A DNA stretch of 7,237 nt from Burkholderiales bacterium (lineage in GTDB: Bacteria; Pseudomonadota; Gammaproteobacteria; Burkholderiales; Burkholderiaceae_C). The position numbers were made by a program, and so were the translations under genes. The DNA lies in contig CANFYD010000184.1 in the NCBI GenBank assembly GCA_947450745.1, positions 1-7,237 of the forward strand. The letters are read 5' to 3'. Below, in pieces: positions 1-5,875 of this stretch. The number at the start of each line of letters is the position of its first letter. Positions within the stretch are counted from its first letter, which is position 1. Under the pieces are notes generated by a model. That model made no database searches, was not told the origin of the DNA, and saw only the letters and a list, made by a program, of their open reading frames with translations.

Positions 1-22
1 GACCCGCCCTACGAGGGGCACA

Positions 23-75
23 GAGGGTGAGATTTTTCGTAGCGAGCGGCCGCGCAGTAGAAAAGTCTCACCCTC
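23..75 (-). terminator. Long inverted repeat at the chemoreceptor 3' end, possible terminator
   Basis: Arms at 23-38 (GAGGGTGAGATTTTTC) and 60-75 (GAAAAGTCTCACCCTC) are complementary over 16 positions with one G-U wobble. They enclose a 21-base loop containing the palindrome GCGGCCGC and a possible extra GCG/CGC pairing. The right arm overlaps the chemoreceptor stop codon by two bases. The T-run lies inside the stem rather than after it, so it is not a canonical intrinsic terminator. It is a likely end of the minus-strand operon or a dispersed palindromic repeat. Bases 1-22 show no gene. Confidence 0.45.
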
Positions 76-1621
76 ACGCGTTCAGCTTGAAGACGCTGAC
101 CACCTCTACCATCCGTGCGGCTTGCTGATTCAAGCTCTCGGCGGCGGCTGCGGCTTCTTCGACCAGCGCGGCGTTTTGCTGGGTCACTTGGTCGAGCTGG
201 GTGATGGCCAAGTTGATCTGGCCGATGCCGCTGGTTTGTTCATTGGCCGAGCTGCTGATCTCATTGATCAGCGTGGCCACATGCTTGACCTGGTTGACGA
301 TGTCGTTCATGGAATCACCGGCGGCGCCGACCAGGCGGCCGCCGGCCTCGACCTTGTCCACGCTGGCGCCGATCAGCGACTTGATCTCTTTGGCGGCATC
401 GGCCGAGCGGCCGGCCAGGCTGCGCACCTCGCTGGCCACCACCGCAAAGCCGCGCCCTTGTTCACCGGCGCGGGCCGCTTCCACCGCCGCATTCAGCGCC
501 AGGATATTGGTCTGGAAAGCGATGCCGTCGATCACGCCGATGATGTCGGCGATCTTGCGGGAGGCCGTGCTGATGTCCTGCATCGTCGCCACCACCTGGC
601 CCACCACCGTGCCGCCGTTGATGGCTGCAGCGCTGGCTGAGCTGGCCATCTGATTGGCTTGGCGGGCGGTTTCGGCGTTGCTCTTGACTGTGGCGCTGAG
701 CTGCTCCACCGAGGCGGCGGTTTGTTCCAGATTGCTGGCCTGGCTTTCGGTGCGCTGCGACAGATCGGCGTTGCCGGAGGCAATTTGACTGGCCCCGCTG
801 GAGATGTTTTCGGCCCCGGCGCGCACCTCGCTGACCATGCGCGCCAGCTCGTCACGCATCTCCAGCAGGCCGCTCAGCAGTTGGGCCGCTTCGTCATTGC
901 CGGCGCATTCGATCTCGCTGACCAGGTCGCCATGGGCCACGCGGGCGGTGGCGTCCAGCGCGGTTTGCAGCGGTGTGGTGATGCTGATCGTCAGCCGCCA
1001 GGCCAGCACGGCGGCCAGGGCCAGCACCAGCGCAGCGGCGACGCTGATCACGCCGACGGTGGTGCTGTTGCGGGCGTTGGCCAGCTCGGTGGCAGCCACG
1101 CCCTGCTTTTTTTGCAGGTTGATGAAGCTCTGCAACTCTTTCAAGCCCTCGTTCAGCAGCGGATCAATTTTTTCCGTGATGACCTTGCCCGCTTGTTCTG
1201 TATTGAACTGTGCCGCCAAATCGACGGCATTTTTGAAAAATCCGTCCATTTGACGGTCGATCTTGTCGAGGCGATCAACCAGTTCGCGCTCCTGCGCATT
1301 CAGCTCGGCGGCTTCGAGCGTGGCTTTGGCAGCCAAGTAAGCGGCGTGCTGCTTTTTGGCCTCGGCCTCGTCTTTTTGGACTTCGTCCAATTGGCTTTGC
1401 AAGCCCATATTGCGCATCGCTACCGCACTGCGCATCTGGGCGGCGCGCATGCTGACGGCCAGATCTTGCCGGTCGGTGGCATGTTGCAAGGTCAACAGCA
1501 AGTTGCTGCGGCTGACGCTGTTGCTGACCAGCGCACCGGCCAGCATCGCGATGGCTGCCAGCAAGATGAGGCCGAAGCCCAGCCCGAGCCGGAGCCCTAT
1601 CTTCATTTGACGCAAATTCAT
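74..1621 (-). CDS. Methyl-accepting chemotaxis protein (Tsr-like, 515 aa)
   Basis: Inner-membrane chemoreceptor that senses a periplasmic signal and controls the CheA kinase through CheW. Seen in the protein: short basic N-terminus, TM1 at about 12-33, a helical periplasmic domain at about 34-186 that looks like a four-helix bundle (4HB/Tar type), TM2 at about 187-210, HAMP at about 211-263, then a long coiled coil to about 500. The conserved hairpin tip is intact (IDGIAFQTNILALNAAVEAA, residues 364-383, then RAGEQGRGFAVVA). Ala/Glu/Gln-rich heptads on either side fit methylation helices. It ends in VSVFKLNA with no NWETF-like pentapeptide, so there is no visible CheR/CheB tether. The ATG at 1621 is supported by a GGAAGGA Shine-Dalgarno eight bases upstream. 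It lies 85 bases after the Cache gene on the same strand, so co-transcription is likely. The ligand cannot be read from sequence. Confidence 0.96.
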   Translation of the reverse strand: MNLRQMKIGLRLGLGFGLILLAAIAMLAGALVSNSVSRSNLLLTLQHATDRQDLAVSMRAAQMRSAVAMRNMGLQSQLDEVQKDEAEAKKQHAAYLAAKATLEAAELNAQERELVDRLDKIDRQMDGFFKNAVDLAAQFNTEQAGKVITEKIDPLLNEGLKELQSFINLQKKQGVAATELANARNSTTVGVISVAAALVLALAAVLAWRLTISITTPLQTALDATARVAHGDLVSEIECAGNDEAAQLLSGLLEMRDELARMVSEVRAGAENISSGASQIASGNADLSQRTESQASNLEQTAASVEQLSATVKSNAETARQANQMASSASAAAINGGTVVGQVVATMQDISTASRKIADIIGVIDGIAFQTNILALNAAVEAARAGEQGRGFAVVASEVRSLAGRSADAAKEIKSLIGASVDKVEAGGRLVGAAGDSMNDIVNQVKHVATLINEISSSANEQTSGIGQINLAITQLDQVTQQNAALVEEAAAAAESLNQQAARMVEVVSVFKLNA

Positions 1622-1629
1622 TTCTGGGG

Positions 1630-1636
1630 TCCTTCC
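1630..1636 (-). promoter_or_regulatory. Ribosome binding site of the chemoreceptor gene
   Basis: The minus strand reads GGAAGGA, eight bases before the ATG at 1621. This fixes the start of the chemoreceptor and gives the short basic N-terminus expected before TM1. Confidence 0.7.
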
Positions 1637-1653
1637 GGTGGGGCAAGCAAATG

Positions 1654-1692
1654 CCGCTGCGTACTATCGACAGCGGTGCACATCAGGTGATG
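1654..1692 (-). repeat. Inverted repeats in the Cache-MCP gap
   Basis: Two dyads lie in the 85-base gap between the Cache gene and the chemoreceptor. CCGCTG (1654-1659) pairs with CAGCGG (1671-1676) across an 11-base loop. CATCA-GG-TGATG (1681-1692) is a 12-base palindrome just after the Cache stop codon. No U-tract follows either, so they do not look like an intrinsic terminator. They could stabilise or process a joint mRNA, or be chance in GC-rich DNA. Confidence 0.3.
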
Positions 1693-1706
1693 TCGAGCTC
1701 AGCGTC

Positions 1707-2180
1707 TCAGCTCTTGTAGATGCCGCATCCCACCAGCGTGTCGCCCAAGCGCTCCAGATACATCGCCTTGCCTTCGATCTTCTGCGAGACCGGGTTGAGG
1801 AATTTGTAGCCCTCGACCCAGCCCTTGCCCTTGGTCTTGGCCAGCTCGACGAACAGTTGGATGATGAGTTTGCCGTCCGGGTCTTTCAGGCCGATCAAGT
1901 CCTTGCCGACCAGCTTGGGGTTGGCACCCTGGGCCAGATTCTTGCCGTTCAGGTCGTAGACGACGATGTAGAGATCGCGATCCTTGAACGACTTGCCGTT
2001 GGTGAATTCTTCATAAGATTTGTCGGCGCCGTTGGCCTTGATGAAGGCCACGGCCTTCTTGACCATCGCCTCGGCCTCGGCGGCGCTGCCCGCCTCGGCC
2101 GCGTGGGCGCTGCTGACGGCCAGGGTCAGGCCCAGCAGCGTGATTTTCAGAAGTTGCTTGGCGGCGGAAAAGAGGTTCAT
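1707..2180 (-). CDS. Secreted single-Cache-domain protein (157 aa)
   Basis: Predicted soluble periplasmic ligand-binding protein. Residues 1-27 form a signal peptide: MNLFSAAKQLLK with two lysines, a hydrophobic core, and an AHA|A cleavage site after residue 27. The mature ~130 residues resemble a single Cache domain (sCache_2 type): N-terminal helix (AEAMVKKAVAFIKANG), then the strand-rich core YIVVYDLNGKNLAQG (71-85), NPKLVGKDLIGLKDPDGK (87-104), an amphipathic helix, and WVEGYKFLNP (121-130) with a closing strand ending CGIYKS. There is no second TM, HAMP, kinase or MCP domain, so unlike most Cache domains it is detached from any transducer. The ATG at 2180 has GGAGA nine bases upstream. 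It lies between a hybrid kinase and a chemoreceptor on the same strand, which suggests a sensory accessory role. The ligand is unknown; small organic acids are typical for the family. Confidence 0.88.
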   Translation of the reverse strand: MNLFSAAKQLLKITLLGLTLAVSSAHAAEAGSAAEAEAMVKKAVAFIKANGADKSYEEFTNGKSFKDRDLYIVVYDLNGKNLAQGANPKLVGKDLIGLKDPDGKLIIQLFVELAKTKGKGWVEGYKFLNPVSQKIEGKAMYLERLGDTLVGCGIYKS

Positions 2181-2189
2181 GACGGAGGG

Positions 2190-2194
2190 TCTCC
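2190..2194 (-). promoter_or_regulatory. Ribosome binding site of the Cache gene
   Basis: The minus strand reads GGAGA, nine bases before the ATG at 2180. It lies ten bases downstream of the outer stem of the structured leader at 2204-2266, close enough for that structure to affect translation. Confidence 0.6.
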
Positions 2195-2203
2195 AGTTTC
2201 AAG

Positions 2204-2266
2204 TTGAGTTGATTGATCGCACAAAAAATCAATTTGTGCGATGAGCGCCCATTCTCATCAACTCAA
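2204..2266 (-). promoter_or_regulatory. Nested inverted repeats, possible three-way-junction leader or operator
   Basis: Directly visible: outer arms TTGAGTTGAT (2204-2213) and ATCAACTCAA (2257-2266) are perfect 10-base complements. Inside them ATCGCACAAA (2216-2225) and TTTGTGCGAT (2233-2242) are another perfect 10-base pair with a 7-base loop. Between the inner arm and the outer arm, GAG (2243-2245) and CTC (2254-2256) form a small third hairpin, extendable to ATGAG/CTCAT. Only two bases at the junction stay unpaired. In transcript sense it ends ten bases before the Cache gene's SD sequence. It could be a cis-regulatory RNA, or the 27-base inner palindrome alone could be a repressor operator. 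No U-tract follows, so it is not a plain terminator. I do not recognise it as a known riboswitch class. Confidence 0.45.
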
Positions 2267-2280
2267 GCAGCTTGCATAAC

Positions 2281-2304
2281 GCCGGATAGGTCGCGAAATC
2301 CGGC
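2281..2304. repeat. Hairpin after the hybrid kinase gene
   Basis: GCCGGAT (2281-2287) and ATCCGGC (2298-2304) form a perfect 7-base stem with a 10-base loop, 27 bases past the kinase stop codon. It may protect the kinase mRNA end or act as a weak terminator, but no T-run follows on the minus strand. The GCCGGAT...ATCCGGCC pattern superficially resembles enterobacterial REP units. Whether it recurs in this genome cannot be seen here. Confidence 0.35.
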
Positions 2305-2330
2305 CTAATTCCAAAATTACGACAGGAGAT

Positions 2331-5300
2331 TCAGCTGCGGGTTTGACCGTTGTCGCGGTGGCCGATCAAGCGGACCAAGGTCTGGCGCAGCTTGGGCGCG
2401 TCGATCGGCTTGGTCAGGAACTCGTTCATGCCGGCGGCCAGCGCCTCGTCGCGCTCAGACACCAGCGCCGCCGCCGTCAGCGCCAGGATGGGCAGCTCGT
2501 CTGCAGTGAAGCGCTGCCGCACTTGGCGGGTGGCCTCGTGGCCGCTCATCACCGGCATCTGCAAGTCCATCAGCACCACGTCAAACGGTTTGCCCATGCT
2601 GGCCGCCGCAAAAATCGCCTCCACCGCTTGGCTGCCGTCACTCGCTTGCGAGACCTCCAGGCCCCATTGCTGCAGCTGCGCCACGGCAATCAGCATATTC
2701 ACCGGGTGGTCTTCCACCATCAGCACGCGCCGGCCGCGCAGGTCGGCGTTGTCGGCTGCAGCGGTCGCCGCAGGCAGCTGGCGCGGCTGGCTGCTCAACG
2801 GCGCGCCGGTGGCCGGCAACGGCAGTTCGGCCCAGAACACCGAGCCCTGGCCCGGTTGACTCTGTACGCCGACGCTGCCTCCCATCAGTTCGGCCAATTC
2901 GCGGCAGATGGACAGCCCCAGCCCGGTGCCGCCGAAGCGTCGGGTGGTCGATTCATCGGCCTGGGTGAACGGCTCGAACAGCCGCTCGATCTCGCCGGGC
3001 GCGATGCCGGGCCCGGTGTCGGTGAGCATGAAACGCAGGCGATCACCGGCGAGGCTCTGGGCGCTCAGCACGACCGAGCCACTGGCGGTGAACTTGATCG
3101 CGTTGCTGACGAAGTTGCTGAGGATCTGGCGCGTGCGTATCGCGTCCCCCGACACCCAAACCGGCAGCGCCGCGTCCAGCTCGAGCTGGAAGCTGAGCCC
3201 GCGCGAATCGGCCAGGGCCAGATAGGTCAGGCGCAAGGTGGCCAGCATGTCGCGCAGGTCGAACGGGGCGGTCTCCAGCGTCAAGCGCCCGGCTTCGATT
3301 TTGGCCAAGTCGAGAATGTCGGAAATCAGGCCCGACAGGCTTTCGGCGCTGGCCAGCAGTTGGTCCAGGTATTGGCGCTGGGTCGCATCCTCCAGATCGG
3401 GTTGCTGGAGCAAGCGGGCCAAGCCCAGCAAGCCGTTCAACGGCGTGCGGATTTCGTGGCTGGTGTTGGCCAGGAAGGCGCTCTTGGCCCGGTTGGCGGC
3501 CTGCGCTTCATCCTTGGCGCTGGCCAGGGCTGCTTCGGCCTGACGGCGCTCGGTGATGTCTTCCAGGATCCAGATCGTGCCGTCCACCGCCGGGTGCAGT
3601 GGGTCGACCGCGCGGGCCAGCATGCGGCACCAGAACAGGCTGCCGTCGCGGCGGCGCATCAGGCGCTGGGTTTCAACTTGTTGGCCACTTTCAAGTTGAC
3701 CCCCCAGTTCCCGGCCGGCCGCCAGGTAGTCGTCCTGGCTGCGCCAGATCACGCTGCCCGGTTGGCCGATCAGGCCGCCAGCGGGCCAGCCGAACATTTC
3801 TTCTACCAGCCGGTTGACTTGTACAAAAGTCTGTTCGCGGGTCAGCGTGATGCCGATCGAGGCGTTCTCCAGCACCGCTTGATGGACCAGGCGCGTGCGC
3901 TCCGACGCGCTCACATCGCGAGCGTTGATGACCAGGTATTGCTGCCCCTCCATCGCGAACGGTGCGGCCGACATCACCATCGACAGCGGCCGCCCGCGCT
4001 TGTCGATAAAAGTCATGGCCTGCTCCACCACCCGGCCGTGCATGCGAATCTTGTCCAGCACCCGGCTGCGATCGAGCTGGTCTTGCCAGATGCCCAGCTC
4101 GCTGGCAGTGCGCCCCAACACCTCCTCGCTGGTGTAGCCGGTCAGGTGCTCGAAGGTCTTGTTGACCATCGCATAGCGGCCGGTCTGCAGGTCGGTCAGG
4201 GTGATGACGTCGGGGCTGGTGGCGACCAGATGCGAGAGCAAGCCCTCCGAGCGGCGCAGCGCTTCCTGCGCTCTGGATTGCTCGGTCTGGTCGATGAAGA
4301 ACGACAAGGTGGCGGGGCCGGCGGCGGCCTCCACCCGCACGCTGGTGGCTTGCACCAGACGCAGCCGCCGCGACAGCGTGTGCAGCCGGAACTCGGCCAT
4401 CGGCATCATGCCGCCGACCGGCATGGCCTCGATCTTGGCGGCGCGCTGGCGGGCTCGCTCATCGTCGCCGGGCTCGTAATGCGAGAACAAGTCCTGGCCG
4501 ATCATGCTGCTGCGCTGGGTGTAGCCGAACATGGCCATGGCCGCCGGGTTGGCGTCCAGCACCCGACCCCAGCGGTGCAGCACCAGCGGCGAGGGCGAGC
4601 GCCGGAACAGCTCGCGGTACCGGCTCTCGGTCGCTTGTATCGATTGCTCGGTTTGCACCTCGTGGGTCACATCGCGGCCGACGCCCCAGTAGCCCCGAAA
4701 ATTCCCCTTGGCATCAAAACGCGGTTCACCGCTGACCGAGACGAAGCGCGTGCTGCCGTCCTCGGCGCGCCGTTTGGCCAGCATGCGGTGGAACGGCCGG
4801 TGCGACTCCAGATCGGCCCGGTGCGCGTCCATGTCTTCTTCGGACAGGCCCAAGTGCTCAAGTTCCCACGGCGTCTTGCCCAGGCGGATTTGTAAACTGA
4901 TGCCGGAGCTGCCCGGCGTGTCCTCGGTCATCTGGGTGAAGCGGTAGTCGCGGTCCATCTCCCAATACCAGTCTGCCGCCATGGTCAGCAGGCCGCGAAA
5001 GCGGGCATTGCGTTCGCGCGCTTCACGCAGCGAGCTCTCGGTCATGCGCAGTGCGCCGATGCCGATGGCGAGACCGGACAACACCAGCAGCACGTGGATG
5101 CTGCCGCGCAGAGTCAGGCTTTGGAGAGCGTCGGCGCTGACGGCCAAGCCGCTTGATTCGCCCCAGAACAAGCCGGCCAGCCCCAGCAAGCCGATCGCGC
5201 TCAAGCTCAAACCAGCCCGCAGGCCGACCATGCTGGTGGCCAGCGCCGTCAGCAAGGCCAGCGCTGTCAAGCTGAGCGAGTAAAGCCCCAGCCCGCGTGA

Positions 5301-5633
5301 CCAGGCGATCAGCACCAGCAACATCATGGTCAAGCCCATCAGCGCGGTGGCGGCCTGCGCACCGTAGCGGCGCGGCAGCCGCCACAAGCACAGCAGGCAG
5401 AGCAGGGCAATGCCGGCGGCCCAGGCCGGTGCCAGCAGCCCGGCCCAGGGTTCGGTGGCGCTGCGGCTGAACAGCAGCTCGGCCGCGCCCAAGGGCAGCA
5501 GCAGGGCGGTGCCGGCAAAAAACAGCCGAATCGAGCGCCAGCGCACATGGCTGCCGGCCAGCGCGCTGGGGTCGGCGGGATCCAGATCCTGCTTGATCAG
5601 GCTGCTCAAATCGTCCAGGGAATCCTTGCTCAC
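2331..5633 (-). CDS. Membrane hybrid sensor histidine kinase, four PAS domains and receiver
   Basis: Autophosphorylating sensor kinase with a fused C-terminal receiver. Residues are numbered from an in-frame TTG at 5717; subtract 28 for the chosen GTG start at 5633. About six TM helices lie at 62-225 with short loops and no large periplasmic domain. PAS domains follow at about 237-355, 362-482, 488-604 and 608-724. HisKA carries H754 in SHEIRTPLNG. HATPase_c has N868/N872 (SNFVSNAIKFT), DTGPGI at 900-905, FEPF at 914-917 and GGTGLGL at 929-935. The receiver (about 996-1118) has D1003, phospho-acceptor D1051 in VLMDLQMP, T1081 and K1103, so all catalytic residues are present. There is no Hpt domain and no response regulator in the window, so the phosphorelay partner lies elsewhere. 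GTG is preferred because residues 1-28 are Arg/Gly/Pro-rich filler overlapping hairpins, and GGAG lies 11 bases before the GTG. The exact start is uncertain. Confidence 0.92.
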   Translation of the reverse strand: MSKDSLDDLSSLIKQDLDPADPSALAGSHVRWRSIRLFFAGTALLLPLGAAELLFSRSATEPWAGLLAPAWAAGIALLCLLCLWRLPRRYGAQAATALMGLTMMLLVLIAWSRGLGLYSLSLTALALLTALATSMVGLRAGLSLSAIGLLGLAGLFWGESSGLAVSADALQSLTLRGSIHVLLVLSGLAIGIGALRMTESSLREARERNARFRGLLTMAADWYWEMDRDYRFTQMTEDTPGSSGISLQIRLGKTPWELEHLGLSEEDMDAHRADLESHRPFHRMLAKRRAEDGSTRFVSVSGEPRFDAKGNFRGYWGVGRDVTHEVQTEQSIQATESRYRELFRRSPSPLVLHRWGRVLDANPAAMAMFGYTQRSSMIGQDLFSHYEPGDDERARQRAAKIEAMPVGGMMPMAEFRLHTLSRRLRLVQATSVRVEAAAGPATLSFFIDQTEQSRAQEALRRSEGLLSHLVATSPDVITLTDLQTGRYAMVNKTFEHLTGYTSEEVLGRTASELGIWQDQLDRSRVLDKIRMHGRVVEQAMTFIDKRGRPLSMVMSAAPFAMEGQQYLVINARDVSASERTRLVHQAVLENASIGITLTREQTFVQVNRLVEEMFGWPAGGLIGQPGSVIWRSQDDYLAAGRELGGQLESGQQVETQRLMRRRDGSLFWCRMLARAVDPLHPAVDGTIWILEDITERRQAEAALASAKDEAQAANRAKSAFLANTSHEIRTPLNGLLGLARLLQQPDLEDATQRQYLDQLLASAESLSGLISDILDLAKIEAGRLTLETAPFDLRDMLATLRLTYLALADSRGLSFQLELDAALPVWVSGDAIRTRQILSNFVSNAIKFTASGSVVLSAQSLAGDRLRFMLTDTGPGIAPGEIERLFEPFTQADESTTRRFGGTGLGLSICRELAELMGGSVGVQSQPGQGSVFWAELPLPATGAPLSSQPRQLPAATAAADNADLRGRRVLMVEDHPVNMLIAVAQLQQWGLEVSQASDGSQAVEAIFAAASMGKPFDVVLMDLQMPVMSGHEATRQVRQRFTADELPILALTAAALVSERDEALAAGMNEFLTKPIDAPKLRQTLVRLIGHRDNGQTRS

Positions 5634-5668
5634 AGTGCCGCGTGCTCCGCTTCGACCAGAAGGTGGCC

Positions 5669-5714
5669 GGAGACCTCCCGGCAATCGCTGGAGTCTCCCT
5701 GACTTTGGCGTCAG
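5669..5714 (-). promoter_or_regulatory. Two abutting hairpins in the kinase leader
   Basis: GGAGAC-C-TCC (5669-5678) pairs with GGAGTCTCC (5690-5698) as a nine-pair stem with one bulged base and an 11-base loop. Immediately next, CTGAC (5699-5703) pairs with GTCAG (5710-5714) around a 6-base loop. The two stems abut with no gap and lie 36-81 bases upstream of the preferred GTG start at 5633. This supports a structured untranslated leader rather than coding sequence from the TTG at 5717. An alternative stem GCCGG/CCGGC (5666-5670/5678-5682) would compete with the first hairpin. Function is unknown. Confidence 0.35.
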
Positions 5715-5727
5715 CAATCGTCGGTGC

Positions 5728-5747
5728 TACCCCGGGAATCGGGGGTA
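5728..5747. repeat. Short inverted repeat upstream of the kinase
   Basis: TACCCC (5728-5733) and GGGGTA (5742-5747) are perfect complements with an 8-base spacer. The dyad lies about 95 bases before the preferred kinase start. It could be an operator or an extra leader hairpin; I see no recognisable -35/-10 pair beside it. Confidence 0.25.
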
Positions 5748-5784
5748 ATTGAGCAGGTAACGCGGAGTCAGTGCATTAGGTCAC

Positions 5785-5823
5785 GCTGCGGCGGGCCCGA
5801 GCGCACCCGCAGCGGCGGGTGCG
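5785..5823. repeat. Strong GC hairpin with a competing stem between pyrF and the kinase
   Basis: CGCACCCGC (5802-5810) and GCGGGTGCG (5815-5823) form a perfect 9-base stem with a 4-base loop. An alternative stem GCTGCGG (5785-5791) with CCGCAGC (5807-5813) uses part of the same arm, so the two exclude each other. It lies 53 bases after the pyrF stop codon. No T-run follows on either strand. It most likely marks the 3' end or processing of the pyrF message; Rho-dependent termination nearby is possible. Confidence 0.35.
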
Positions 5824-5839
5824 TGGCCGGTCAGGGATA

Positions 5840-5861
5840 GTGCAAGGGCGGTGCAAGGGCA
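5840..5861. repeat. Tandem 11-base duplication after pyrF
   Basis: GTGCAAGGGCG (5840-5850) is followed at once by GTGCAAGGGCA (5851-5861), ten of eleven bases identical. It lies 15 bases past the pyrF stop codon. It is probably a small slippage duplication and no function is evident. Confidence 0.5.
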
Positions 5862-5875
5862 GTTCGGGGGGCAAG

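Noticed and set aside
659..1690. 343-codon plus-strand open frame across the chemoreceptor
   Set aside because: Same antisense effect: Gly/Gln/His-rich product without domains, lying opposite a well-conserved chemoreceptor.
2181..2330. Sigma-54 or flagellar sigma-28 promoter upstream of the Cache-chemoreceptor pair
   Set aside because: No TGGCAC-N5-TTGC element and no TAAA...GCCGATAA element is present on the minus strand.
2343..4895. 850-codon open frame on the plus strand, antisense to the hybrid kinase
   Set aside because: It is a mirror of the GC-rich kinase codons. The product is a low-information mix of His, Arg, Gln, Gly and Ala with no recognisable motif, and the opposite strand encodes an intact kinase with all catalytic boxes.
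5634..5717. N-terminal extension of the kinase from the TTG at 5717
   Set aside because: The 28 extra residues are Arg/Gly/Pro-rich and look like translated untranslated sequence; no SD precedes the TTG, and the stretch overlaps two hairpins. The GTG at 5633 has a GGAG upstream.
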